Shown here: positions 1 through 7,704 of the stretch, in pieces
How the letters are laid out: each line of letters begins with the position of its first letter
Position numbering within the stretch: the first letter of the stretch is position 1
NCBI RefSeq assembly: GCF_900188115.1
Contig: NZ_FZNW01000007.1
Coordinates: forward strand, 168,591 to 232,590
From: Haloechinothrix alba
GTDB taxonomy: Bacteria > Actinomycetota > Actinomycetes > Mycobacteriales > Pseudonocardiaceae
DNA length: 64,000 nt
Direction: 5' to 3'
Translations under genes and position numbers: made by a program
Notes under the pieces: model-generated
The model's database searches: none
What the model was told of the DNA's origin: nothing
Seen by the model: the letters and a program-made list of their open reading frames with translations, nothing else

Positions 1-39
1 GCGGACGAGCGCGGCGTCCTCGGCGATCACCACACGCAC
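1..39 (-). CDS. Response regulator, N-terminal 13 codons only
   Basis: Reading leftward from the GTG at 39 gives MRVVIAEDAALVR, the usual opening of a NarL/FixJ-type receiver domain, with the Glu-Asp pair at residues 7-8 that helps hold Mg2+. The start overlaps the 3' end of the kinase gene by 13 bases, and AGGA lies about 10 bases upstream. It is very likely the cognate regulator of that kinase, translated from the same mRNA. The phosphorylated Asp and the DNA-binding domain lie outside the window. Confidence 0.7.
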   Translation of the reverse strand, partial: MRVVIAEDAALVR

Positions 40-1175
40 GGCAGCACCGTCCTGATCGTTGTCGGCCCGCCCGGCGGGCTGTGCGCGGTGACCGTGCCGT
101 CGATCGCGGCCGCGCGGTCGGCCAGCCCCGACAGGCCGTGTCCCTGGTGTAGCTGCGCCCCGCCCGCACCGTCGTCGGTGATCTCGACGACGACGGCCTG
201 GCTGTCCCGCTCGATACGCACCCGCGCCCGGTTCGCGCCGGAGTGCTTGGCGACGTTGGTCAGGGCCTCGCCGACGATGAAGTACGCGCAGGTCTCCACG
301 GCGCTCGGTGGTCGTGGCGTGACGACCGCCTCGTCGACGGAGATCTCGACGGGGACGGGGCAGCTCGCGGCGAGCTCCGAGGCCGCGGCGTCCAGACCGC
401 GGTCGGCCAGCACGGCGGGATAGATGCCGCGGGCGAGGTCGCGCAGCTCGGTGACCGCGGTCTTGGCATTGGCGTGCGCGTCGTCGACGAGGTCCCGTGC
501 GGCGTCGGGATCGGTGCTCATCTTCGCTCTCGCCCTCCCGAGGTTCATGGCCAGCGAGACCAGGCGCTGCTGTGCCCCGTCGTGCAGGTCCCGTTCGATG
601 CGCCGCCGCTCGCTCTCGGCCGCGTTCACCCCGCGTGCTCGCGAAGCCTGTAATCGCTGGGCCTTGGCCGCCAACCGTCGCGACGTGTCCGGGCCGAGCA
701 ACGCCATGGCCATTCTGCCGTGCAGCCAGGCCAGCCCCGGCGTTACCCAGACCCCCACCGGGACGAGCACGATACCCGCGAGCCCGACCACCAGCTCGAG
801 CACGCCGAGCGGGAACGCAAGCAGCAGGTAGGCGAGGTCACGCCAGGTGCTCGGGTCGGTCAGCCGCGTGCGCCAGCGCTGCACGGGCCCTCCTGACTCG
901 GGGATGCGCGTGACCGGCGGCAGGGGCGCGTCGAGCAGGGTGCGCACCCACTGGCGTTCCCGGTCGGCGAGGTAGCGTACGAGCGCGGTCGTGGCCATCA
1001 GGATCGGAACGCCGACCCAGATGACGGTGGTGGCGATGCCGACAAGGGTGAGCACGGTGATCGCGACGAAGTGCCCGAGCCTGATCGGGAAGCTCGCGAC
1101 CAGGAAGGTGGTCGCCGCGACGGCGCGCGGCCGCCGCAGCTGACCGCTCTCCGTGCCGTCCCGCACCGCAGTCAT
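27..1175 (-). CDS. Sensor histidine kinase (HisKA_3 / HATPase type)
   Basis: This 382-residue membrane kinase would autophosphorylate on His198 in the motif ERDLHDGAQQR and pass phosphate to the response regulator starting at 39. Residues about 22-66 and 112-146 are hydrophobic and belong to a PF13796-like sensor region. The N-box (EALTNVAKHSG, about 303-313) and a glycine-rich ATP lid (GHGLSGLADR) follow. The ATG at 1175 overlaps the TGA of the upstream gene (ATGA), which indicates translational coupling. The frame stays open far upstream, but that part is an antisense shadow of the preceding gene. The signal sensed is unknown. Confidence 0.9.
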   Translation of the reverse strand: MTAVRDGTESGQLRRPRAVAATTFLVASFPIRLGHFVAITVLTLVGIATTVIWVGVPILMATTALVRYLADRERQWVRTLLDAPLPPVTRIPESGGPVQRWRTRLTDPSTWRDLAYLLLAFPLGVLELVVGLAGIVLVPVGVWVTPGLAWLHGRMAMALLGPDTSRRLAAKAQRLQASRARGVNAAESERRRIERDLHDGAQQRLVSLAMNLGRARAKMSTDPDAARDLVDDAHANAKTAVTELRDLARGIYPAVLADRGLDAAASELAASCPVPVEISVDEAVVTPRPPSAVETCAYFIVGEALTNVAKHSGANRARVRIERDSQAVVVEITDDGAGGAQLHQGHGLSGLADRAAAIDGTVTAHSPPGGPTTIRTVLPCVW

Positions 1176-1843
1176 GACGCGCTCGCCGGTATTGTGCCGA
1201 GCATACTGCGCGCGAACCTCGCGTGGGCGGTGCCGAGTGCTTTGGTGAGCGCTACGGTGACCAGCACAGCCACCACACCTGCGATCGCGAACGGTAGCGC
1301 GTCGGCGACGGAGTCGACCGTGAACCACTGGTGCCCGGGCTCGTAACTGGGGAAGTGGTAGGCCCCGCCGGGGAGGAACCGGTAGTAGATCGGCAACCCG
1401 ACGAGCGCCAGGCTGGTCGACCACGTCGTGACCATCAGCACGAACTCGAGGATACCGATCGGGAGCAGCGTGAGCAGGTAACCGAGATCCTTCCAGGTGG
1501 CGGTGTCTCGCAGGCGGGCCTTCCAGCGCACCGACTCGCGTGCATCGGGCAGCTCCCGGTACGGCTCGGCGATGGCGGTCCCCAGCAGGGCGTGCACCCT
1601 TGCGCGTTCGAGCACGGCGCCGCCGTGCCACAGCAGGACTGTGGCGGCTCCGGTGACCAGGCCGATCCAGATGACGGCGGTTCCGACGCTCACCGCGATC
1701 AGGCTGACGAGCAGGGAGAACCAGAACACGCCGAGAGGGAGGTTCAGCAGCAGGAAAGCCAGCGAGCCGAGTACCGGTGGGCGTCCGGTCGCGGGCCGGT
1801 CACCGGTGCGTTCGGTCACGACGTCGGGGCTGGTCTGTGTCAT
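1172..1843 (-). CDS. Stand-alone membrane sensor-domain protein
   Basis: The 223-residue product has four hydrophobic segments (about 25-45, 48-70, 117-145 and 182-203) and resembles the membrane sensor region (PF13796 type) usually fused to actinobacterial kinases. It has no kinase or DNA-binding domain. The next gene, a full kinase, carries a similar region with the same linker pattern (TATWKDLGYLL here, PSTWRDLAYLL there), so the pair looks like a domain duplication. Its stop overlaps the kinase start, so the two are probably made together and may interact. The start at 1843 lies inside the 3' end of the desaturase gene. Confidence 0.75.
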   Translation of the reverse strand: MTQTSPDVVTERTGDRPATGRPPVLGSLAFLLLNLPLGVFWFSLLVSLIAVSVGTAVIWIGLVTGAATVLLWHGGAVLERARVHALLGTAIAEPYRELPDARESVRWKARLRDTATWKDLGYLLTLLPIGILEFVLMVTTWSTSLALVGLPIYYRFLPGGAYHFPSYEPGHQWFTVDSVADALPFAIAGVVAVLVTVALTKALGTAHARFARSMLGTIPASAS

Positions 1844-2918
1844 GCTGCCAGTCTGGCGATGCGGGGTGTCCGGTCGCCATACCGCTCACGGGCGTTCCCG
1901 AGGTGGGGTTAGCCCCACCCCCGGCGCGCGGGCGCCCGTCACGGAGTGGCTCGCCCACACGGTGCAGGTGCCGGAACGCTTCGCGCCATGAGTGGAGCAA
2001 CCCCAGCTCGTGGTAGGTGACGCCGAGGCGGGCGCAGTGTGCTCGCACGATCGGGCGTGCCGCTCGCAGGTGCGGGCTCGGCATGTTCGGGAACAGGTGG
2101 TGCTCGATCTGGTGGTTCAGGCCTCCGAGGGCGAGATCGGTCAGCCGCCCTCCGCGCACGTTGCGCGAGGTGAGGACCTGCTTGCGGAGGAAGTCGGTTC
2201 GCTCGTCCGGTTCCGGCATTCCCTTGTGGTTGGGTGCGAATATCGCTCCCAGGTAGACGCCCCACAGTGCTTTGTGTACAGCGATGAAGACGAGCGCCTG
2301 CGGCAGGGGCAGGACTGCCCCTACGGCTGCGAGGTAGGACGCGAAGTGCACGAGCAGCAGCGTGGCCTCCGTCCCGCGCCGGTTGGTGCGCGGGTCGAGT
2401 ACCGCCCGCACGCCTGCGTAGTGCAGGTTCAGGCCTTCGAGCGTGAGCAGGGGGACGAACAGGAACGCCTGCCACCTGGCGATGAGCCGCGTCGCGCCGC
2501 CGCTGCGTCTCGCTTGCTCTCGCGACCACACCAGGATCGTCGGGTCGAAATCGGGGTCGAGCCGCTCGTGGTTCGGGTTGGCGTGGTGCCGGGTGTGCTT
2601 GGTCATCCACCAGCCGTAGGACATGCCGATGGCCAGGTTGCCGAGCACCCTGCCCGCGATCTCGCTCGCGCGCCTGGTGCGGAACACCTGGCGGTGCGCG
2701 ACGTCGTGCGCGAGCAGGGCTACCTGCCCGTTGAGTACGGCGAGCAACACCGGGATCCCGAGCTGCCACCATGTGGACCCGAGGGCGAGGAATGCGGCCC
2801 ACGTCGCTGCGAGTGATGCGGTCACCACGGTGATGCGGGCGATGTAGTAGCCGGGGCGCCCGCGCAGCAGGCCTGCCGCGCGGACCTGCCGGGAGAGCTC
2901 GGTGAAGTCGCTGGTCAT
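1800..2918 (-). CDS. Membrane fatty acid desaturase
   Basis: The 372-residue protein carries the three histidine boxes of membrane di-iron desaturases: HDVAH, HTRHH and the C-terminal HQIEHHLFPNMP. The QxxHH form of the last box is typical of acyl-lipid front-end or linoleoyl-CoA-type enzymes. Hydrophobic segments between the boxes fit four membrane passes. The ATG at 2918 is preferred over an upstream in-frame start at 2954 because the added residues are not conserved-looking. The last 40 or so residues past the normal end (VGEPLR) are low-complexity and overlap the next gene by 44 bases. It would introduce a double bond into membrane acyl chains; regiospecificity cannot be read. Confidence 0.88.
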   Translation of the reverse strand: MTSDFTELSRQVRAAGLLRGRPGYYIARITVVTASLAATWAAFLALGSTWWQLGIPVLLAVLNGQVALLAHDVAHRQVFRTRRASEIAGRVLGNLAIGMSYGWWMTKHTRHHANPNHERLDPDFDPTILVWSREQARRSGGATRLIARWQAFLFVPLLTLEGLNLHYAGVRAVLDPRTNRRGTEATLLLVHFASYLAAVGAVLPLPQALVFIAVHKALWGVYLGAIFAPNHKGMPEPDERTDFLRKQVLTSRNVRGGRLTDLALGGLNHQIEHHLFPNMPSPHLRAARPIVRAHCARLGVTYHELGLLHSWREAFRHLHRVGEPLRDGRPRAGGGANPTSGTPVSGMATGHPASPDWQHDTDQPRRRDRTHR

Positions 2919-2999
2919 GCACCGAGTCTCGACATGGCACCGCGCGACCGACATGCGGTGCGCACCCCAACCGGAACGGGGGTGTGCCCCACCAGGAGG

Positions 3000-3192
3000 T
3001 TACGGATAGCCTGCGGAACGCGCCGTGTTCCGTGTTCGTTCTTCCCACACGGGTTCGCGTTGCCGGGGGATCGCGGGTTCGAGCCAGGGTGGTGGGGTGC
3101 AGTAGGGGTTGCCGCCGCTTCCCATGTGGATGTTCCACTCGGAGTGGTGAATGATGCGGTGGTGCTCGGTGCACAGCAAGGCCAGGTTGGCG
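3000..3192 (-). pseudogene. 3' remnant of the split DUF222/HNH endonuclease gene
   Basis: This 64-codon piece begins ANLALLCTEHHRIIHH and ends at a TAA. That is the C-terminal half of the HNH motif of DUF222 (13E12-type) proteins, followed by the WNIHMG and PPPWLEP features of the family tail. It has no start codon or promoter. The missing 5' part is the open frame at 12711-13847, which stops being family-like at GGPTDL. Joining the two at a shared CG dinucleotide recreates the family sequence GGPTDLANLALLC. The gap between them is the integrated element. Confidence 0.9.
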
Positions 3193-3200
3193 GGACCTTG
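3185..3200. other. Attachment site, left junction
   Basis: On the minus strand the junction reads CAAGGTCCCGCCAACC. Host coding sequence resumes at GCC AAC within the HNH motif. The best crossover point is the CG dinucleotide at 3191-3192, because joining it to the CG at 12734-12735 restores an uninterrupted family sequence. A shared ACCTT (3195-3199 and 12727-12731) is an alternative core but would leave the host gene out of frame. Confidence 0.65.
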
Positions 3201-3254
3201 AGAATATGCTCTAGCGACTGACCAGGGGAAACGGCCTTCCTACCGATGTAAGTC

Positions 3255-3312
3255 GGCCCCGGCCGGCGAGTATCCGCCGAGTCCGGGGCCCTACCGGTAA
3301 CGGAGGTACCGG
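3255..3312 (+). promoter_or_regulatory. Structured leader; Shine-Dalgarno in a hairpin loop
   Basis: Two hairpins lie upstream of the ATG at 3314. The first pairs GGCCCCGG (3255-3262) with CCGGGGCC (3283-3290), with an inner GGCG/CGCC stem. The second pairs CCGGTA (3294-3299) with TACCGG (3307-3312) and displays ACGGAGG in its loop, so the ribosome-binding site sits on a 6-bp stem two bases before the start codon. This could tune translation of the first left-end gene. Structures are read by eye, without energy calculation. Confidence 0.5.
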
Positions 3313-3313
3313 C

Positions 3314-3649
3314 ATGTCCCACCCTACCCACCCCACCACGTGTCCATCGTTCTGCTTCACGGGTGAGAGCGAGCACGACTACGACAACATTGCAGACACT
3401 TGGGCGCATACCCGCCACGTCGGCACCGTCGAAACCACCCACAACGACCTCGGCGGTTACGATATCGGCAACGGGCTCACGGTCAGCATTGCTCGGCACG
3501 AACCCCGCCCCATCGAGATCGCGGTGTGCGTCGAGGACCACGCCGAGTGCTGCATACTCACGCCGCGTCAGGCGCTCGAGCTGGCGCAACTATTCGTCAC
3601 CGCCACCAGGATGGCGCTCGAGCAGGCCGAGGCGGGTGAGAACTCGTGA
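3314..3649 (+). CDS. Small DUF6907-like protein, left end of element
   Basis: The 111-residue protein starts with a Cys-containing segment (TTCPSFCFTGESEHD), continues with a beta-rich middle and ends in a helix (LTPRQALELAQLF). That order resembles DUF6907 proteins, common in actinobacterial mobile elements and of unknown function. Starting at ATG 3314 gives a GGAGG site 7 bases away. The stop overlaps the GTG of the next gene (GTGA), so this is the first gene of a three-gene plus-strand operon facing the rest of the element. The family name is a resemblance only. Confidence 0.7.
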   Translation: MSHPTHPTTCPSFCFTGESEHDYDNIADTWAHTRHVGTVETTHNDLGGYDIGNGLTVSIARHEPRPIEIAVCVEDHAECCILTPRQALELAQLFVTATRMALEQAEAGENS

Positions 3650-3843
3650 ACGAGGAGAGCAGGAGGTACACGTTCACCGCGCTCCGTCCTGCCGAGGTGG
3701 GTGGCGGCAACTGCTCGATCGTGGTGCGCCGCGTCGGCCAGCGGGTCGAGCTGCTCGTGCACGGTGTATTCGAGGCCGCAGCGGTGCTGACCCTGACGCA
3801 GGCGGTCGACGTGTCTGAGGCGCTCTCACGGGCGGCTGAGTAG
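3646..3843 (+). CDS. Small conserved-type protein (65 aa)
   Basis: A GTG start overlaps the preceding stop by four bases, so translation is probably coupled. The product (RRYTFTALRPAEVGGG near the start, then VVRRVGQRVELLVHGV) looks like a short beta-sheet protein with a final helix (LTQAVDVSEALSRAA), an arrangement reminiscent of the end of the preceding protein. No catalytic motif is visible. It may be a paralogous half-domain of its neighbour. Function unknown. Confidence 0.65.
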   Translation: MNEESRRYTFTALRPAEVGGGNCSIVVRRVGQRVELLVHGVFEAAAVLTLTQAVDVSEALSRAAE

Positions 3844-3897
3844 CGTTCTCGCGCGCTCGCACGACGTACCTGGTACGGAAAGGAAGGGGCCAAGAAA

Positions 3898-4074
3898 GTG
3901 AACATCCCAGACCACATTCCCGCCGGAATGAGCTTTGCTGAGGGTTACCGCAATCTCCGCGACGCATGCCGGGAAGCGCAGTCGCTGCCCGAGGAGGACA
4001 TGCGAACCTTCCTCGGATCACTAGCCGACCGATTCGACGAGTTCGCGAACAGTCTCGATCCGCAGGCTGAGTAG
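3898..4074 (+). CDS. Small acidic helical protein (58 aa)
   Basis: A GTG at 3898 with AAGGAAGG about 10 bases upstream opens a 58-residue frame ending in TAG at 4072-4074. The product is acidic and probably helical (SFAEGYRNLRDACREAQ, then LPEEDMRTFLGSLADRFDEF). It lies 54 bases after the preceding gene, in the same orientation, just before a strong hairpin. The good ribosome-binding site and position support it as real. It has no recognised family. Confidence 0.55.
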   Translation: MNIPDHIPAGMSFAEGYRNLRDACREAQSLPEEDMRTFLGSLADRFDEFANSLDPQAE

Positions 4075-4092
4075 CCCGTACAGCGACGCAAC

Positions 4093-4122
4093 GGCCCCCG
4101 TCCGACTGATCGGGCGGGGGCC
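4093..4122. terminator. Hairpin between convergent operons of the element
   Basis: GGCCCCCGTCC (4093-4103) pairs with GGGCGGGGGCC (4112-4122), with one G-U wobble and an 8-base loop. It lies between the last plus-strand gene (stop at 4074) and the last minus-strand gene (stop at 4182), where transcription from both sides must end. No U-tract follows, which is normal in high-GC actinomycetes. Confidence 0.6.
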
Positions 4123-4136
4123 TCGTCGTGTCAGGG

Positions 4137-4150
4137 TGTAAGTACTTACA
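4137..4150. promoter_or_regulatory. Perfect 14-bp AT-rich palindrome
   Basis: TGTAAGTACTTACA is a perfect palindrome in an otherwise very GC-rich stretch. It lies in the convergent gap between the two operons rather than at a promoter. It could be a protein-binding site or a small structure helping termination. No role can be assigned from the sequence alone. Confidence 0.4.
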
Positions 4151-4181
4151 TGCTCCCCGCGCGTGCGCGGGCGCGAGGCGG

Positions 4182-4376
4182 CTAGTAGTTGAATTCGATC
4201 TTGGTGCGCTCCACAACGTATATCGCTTCGTCGAGATCACCAATAAAGTCGCGGACCCGGGCGCGCAACTCGTCCTCCGGCCGGTCCAGCGCCTCCTGCA
4301 GGCTCGCGCGAAATCCCCGGATCGCCTCACCGATCTGCCACTGTGCGGGCACAACGTCGGGAACCTCGTCGGTCAT
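4182..4376 (-). CDS. Small protein following the tape measure gene (64 aa)
   Basis: The ATG at 4376 overlaps the tape measure stop (ATGA), so the gene is translationally coupled. The 64-residue product is acidic and helical, with a pattern such as FRASLQEALDRPEDELRARVRDFIGDLDEA that is written here as two parts, FRASLQEALDRPEDE and LRARVRDFIGDLDEA. Its place right after a tape measure gene suggests a tail-assembly accessory, but this is positional inference. It is the last gene of the capsid operon. Confidence 0.6.
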   Translation of the reverse strand: MTDEVPDVVPAQWQIGEAIRGFRASLQEALDRPEDELRARVRDFIGDLDEAIYVVERTKIEFNY

Positions 4377-5884
4377 GGCCCGAGCACCTTCTGCACGTTG
4401 CCGCCATTGACGTGGATCGCCTTGCGGAGCCGGTGAAGCAGCTCGTCGTCCTCGCTGCTGCCGCTGGATTCGAGCACCAGCGTGATCGGTTCACGCTTGC
4501 CGCGACGGCCGCCGCCAGCGGCGAGCCGCCCGTGTTGGGCAGCCATCGTCACATCCGGCCGGACGGTGGCCGCCCTGGCGAGATCCGTACTTGCCCGCGA
4601 CACCAGATCCCCACCTTGCATGATCCCTTGAGCCAGTCCTTGCGCGACCTGGCGACCCATGGTGGCCATCACCTTCGACGGCGAGCTGATGCCGAGAATG
4701 TCCTCGACGGGCCCGGGCACCACTTTCTTGACCAGGTTTAGTAGCTGGTCCTTCAACCAGCCACCCAGGGATTTGATGCCGCGCCACAACCCCCGCATGA
4801 GGTCCTTGCCCGCGTCGACCAGCAGACCACCGAGCGCACCAAGCTTGCGTTCGATCTCGCCCGGCAGTTTCCCCACCGTCCGCAGCACACTGTCCTTCGC
4901 CCCGACGATCGCACCGACAATGTTGTTCCAGGATTCGATCGTGTTCGCCTTGAGCCAGTTCCACGTGGCAAGAGTCTTGTTGACCACGAAGTTCCAAGCA
5001 CCACTGATGGCTGACTTGATCCGCCCGAAGTTCGTGACCACGATGGTTAGGATCGCCCCGACCGCAGCGCCGATCGCGATGACGCTGCCGGTGAACGCCG
5101 CCACCACGGTGCCGACCACGGCAACAACCCCCAGGATTTCGTCCTGGTAGCGGATGAACACCGCGATCCCGCGCAGCACCACCCCCGCCAACGTGGCGAC
5201 ATTCTTGATCAGCCGGGCGAACGCCTCCGCACCACCGTCCTCGGAGATGGCGCGGGCGATCGCGGTGATCCCGCCCGCGAAGCTGCGCATGATGTCCGGC
5301 AGCTTCGGACCGAGAGCTTTCAGGATCGCCACGAACGCGTCCGCCACCGGCTGGATCACCGGCTTGAGTTCCTCGAACGCTTTGAAAAATTGATGGCTAA
5401 ACGTGGTCAACACCGGCGCGATCTTGGCGAACGCCTTCTCGAGCTCGGGAGCGAACGTGTCGAACGTGTCCCGGGCCATGCGGGCGATCGCAGTCAGCGT
5501 GCCCTCGAACGGGGACGAGATGTCCTTCATGATGCTGACAATGTGGTTCTTGGTGGCGCTGAACTGGTTTCTGACTTCCTTGTTGGTGGCCGCGGCCGCC
5601 ACGCCAACCGCCGTGATCGCACCACCCAACGCGCCAACCATGGCCGTGCCGGCCGTCGCGATGATCGCCGGCAGCGCACCCACAGCCACACCGACAGCTG
5701 TCATGGTGGTTTTCATGGCGGTGCCGACCGCCACCGCGGTGGCGCCCATCGCCGCGAGCTGACGGCGCGTCTGCTTAGCCTCGTCGCCCACGTGGTCGAC
5801 CGACCGGGCCACGTCCCGCATCGTGCCGCTCGCCCCGTCCCGAGCAAGGATATTGAAGACAAGCTAAAGCGAGGTGTCAGCCAC
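4373..5884 (-). pseudogene. Phage tape measure protein with amber codon 7
   Basis: The coding frame extends to a GTG at 5884 preceded by AAGGGGG, giving MADTSL, then TAG (5864-5866), then LVFNILARDGASGTM. The last motif is a typical tape measure N-terminus, so the stop interrupts the natural start of a 503-codon gene. An internal ATG at 5821 could give a 482-residue protein by reinitiation. The body has alternating hydrophobic segments and amphipathic helices, and ends in a SPSKVMATMGRQVAQGL segment common in such proteins. At 1.5 kb it would specify a fairly short siphovirus-type tail. The gene follows capsid by 36 bases. Either the gene is dead or a shortened product is used. Confidence 0.8.
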
Positions 5885-5920
5885 CCCTAATCACCCCCTT
5901 ACGGCGGGAGCCATGACCGA

Positions 5921-7237
5921 TCATGCGAATGGATCAGTCAAGCCCGAACCAGTGATTTTCGCATGGGCCTTCGAGTGCCGCTGCGACGTGTACGCCACAT
6001 ACCCGAAAACCTGCAGCCGAACGGTCAAGGTATCGGACCCGACGCTCTCGAACACCCGTGTGCGGGGAGCCTGCGACTCCTCCATCAGCAACCCGTCGGC
6101 GGTGCGGGACACGATGATCGCGTCCTCGTTGTTGCCGGTACCGAGATTCGTCGGGATGTTGGGGTCGACGAACACCGGTAGACCCATCAGGTTGCCCACC
6201 AGCCCCTCAGCGGCCGGCTGGCCCGTCGCCGCCACCTGGTTCTGCCCATTACCGGACGGAACCACCAACGGGCGGTCACTGGTGTCCAACGCCTTCAGCA
6301 TGAACGCCCACCTACGGGGGTGCATGAAGATCGAGTCCGGCGGCAACAACCGCCCCGCGTGCACCAGGTTCACCGCCTCGGCGATCTTCGGGTACAGCTC
6401 CGCCACCGTCGGGTCGGCGTCGTTGTAGGTCACCGAGTTAACGTTTGAGTTCTGCAGGACCCCCTCAACGTTCGGGGCCGACCCGTTACCGTTAAGCACC
6501 TGCTGGTCCAGTGTGGCCGCATAGGACGCGGCCAAGTCGGCGAAAATCACCCTGTCCAGCCCCGGCTCGCTGCGCTCGAGCGCCTGCCGGGACAGATCCT
6601 GCTGGCCCGCGATCGTGCGGACATTCACGGTGATCTCGTCCGTGGTCGCATCGGTCTCACTGACCTGGCTGTTCTCCGACTGTGTCGACGTGGAGGTGCC
6701 ACCCGTCACCCGCGGGATCGTCACCTGCATCCCCACACCACCCAGCGGGGTAGACCGCACCTGGTTTGCATACACGCGGCTGGCGCGGGCGAACTCGGCC
6801 CACTCGTCCTGCAGGTGCAGCGGAGGAGCAAAAGCACCCGCCGACGCATCCGCCGAACTCAGATCACGCATCTCCCGCTGGTGACGCTGCAACCGCTCCG
6901 CAGCAGCCGGATCGGACCCCTGAAACGCCAGGTCACGCACAAACGAGGTGCGCTCGTCAGGGCTGTAGATACTCTGCTCGCGAGTCACAGTGGCCGGGCC
7001 ACCCGTCCCACGCGGCACCTTACGTAGCTGTTCATCCATCTTTATTCGCCGCTCCGTCTCGGACTCAGCGGCGGCCGCCTGCGACTCCCACTCCTTGAAC
7101 TCCCGCTCCAACTGGGGAACTTCCCCAGGAGTGGCGTTCTGGACCCGCGCCGCGAGCTGCTCACCGCGCTCACCGAGACCCTCAATGAATGCGCGGAACT
7201 CGCGAGCCGACATACGGCGAGAAGGGGAAGAAGACAT
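5921..7237 (-). CDS. HK97-fold major capsid protein
   Basis: The 438-residue product has a charged helical N-terminal part (about 1-105), as expected for a delta/scaffolding region. It is followed by HK97-type features: a SADASAGAFAPPL loop, AGQQDLSRQALERSEPG, LDQQVLNGNG and the C-terminal LMGLPVFVDPNIP. ATG 7237 is chosen because GGAGG lies 6 bases upstream; the frame stays open to 7366 but that extension is not capsid-like. It would build the icosahedral shell. No prohead protease or portal gene is adjacent, so maturation and DNA entry would depend on another phage. Confidence 0.9.
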   Translation of the reverse strand: MSSSPSRRMSAREFRAFIEGLGERGEQLAARVQNATPGEVPQLEREFKEWESQAAAAESETERRIKMDEQLRKVPRGTGGPATVTREQSIYSPDERTSFVRDLAFQGSDPAAAERLQRHQREMRDLSSADASAGAFAPPLHLQDEWAEFARASRVYANQVRSTPLGGVGMQVTIPRVTGGTSTSTQSENSQVSETDATTDEITVNVRTIAGQQDLSRQALERSEPGLDRVIFADLAASYAATLDQQVLNGNGSAPNVEGVLQNSNVNSVTYNDADPTVAELYPKIAEAVNLVHAGRLLPPDSIFMHPRRWAFMLKALDTSDRPLVVPSGNGQNQVAATGQPAAEGLVGNLMGLPVFVDPNIPTNLGTGNNEDAIIVSRTADGLLMEESQAPRTRVFESVGSDTLTVRLQVFGYVAYTSQRHSKAHAKITGSGLTDPFA

Positions 7238-7374
7238 ATGCCGCCTCCGCTTGAACGTTGCTGGAAAAAAGTCGTCCAACATCGCGTTGCGGCGACGAAA
7301 GAGTGTCCCTGCGGCGACACTGTGGACCGTGGCCCCCATGACGCGAGGCCTATCGGTCACCTCCACAATAGCAT

Positions 7375-7410
7375 AAAAGCCCGCCCCGCAGGAGCAAGCA
7401 CGGGGCGGGC
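7375..7410 (-). terminator. Rho-independent terminator before the capsid gene
   Basis: GCCCGCCCCG (7379-7388) and CGGGGCGGGC (7401-7410) form a perfect 10-bp stem with a 12-base loop. On the minus strand the stem is followed directly by TTTT (7378-7375). It lies 31 bases after the stop of the gene ending at 7441, so it separates the regulatory/replication block from the structural operon. Capsid transcription must start within the next 140 bases. Confidence 0.85.
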
Positions 7411-7440
7411 AGCGACGATTGGAGGCTCGTCCCCACGATC

Positions 7441-7704
7441 CTACCTGACGGCCATCACCGCGCGCATGACACGATGCGCCTCCAGTTCGGACTCGTAGCT
7501 CACACGCTCCAGCTCGGCCGACCAGTCCTGACCCGGATTCGCCACAGCCACCTCGATCGCTTGAAATAGCCGTTCTAAGGCCTCATCGCGCCGCTGCGCG
7601 TAGAAATCCCGCTGCGCCTGCACCTCCACCGAATCACCCGGCAGCAGGCCACACGCAGGCGGCCAGGCCTGATGAAACCGGCTAATCGCATCAACGACAG
7701 TCAT
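7441..7704 (-). CDS. Small helical protein of the element (87 aa)
   Basis: The start ATG at 7704 shares one base with the preceding TGA (TGATG). The product is mainly helical, with Arg/Glu-rich stretches (FYAQRRDEALERLFQAIEVA) and a short hydrophobic N-terminus. It is the last gene before the terminator at 7375-7410. Being paired with a ribbon-helix-helix gene, it could be a toxin-like or other partner, but no toxin motif is visible. No family was recognised. Confidence 0.65.
   Translation of the reverse strand: MTVVDAISRFHQAWPPACGLLPGDSVEVQAQRDFYAQRRDEALERLFQAIEVAVANPGQDWSAELERVSYESELEAHRVMRAVMAVR

Noticed and set aside
1939..3174. Long minus-strand open frame of 411 codons over the desaturase
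   Set aside because: It is rich in Arg/Pro/Ala with no domain and lies out of frame with the clear desaturase motifs. GC-rich DNA leaves such frames open.
3568..3917. Minus-strand open frames opposite the small left-end genes
   Set aside because: They lack ribosome-binding sites and the plus-strand genes show stop-start overlaps.
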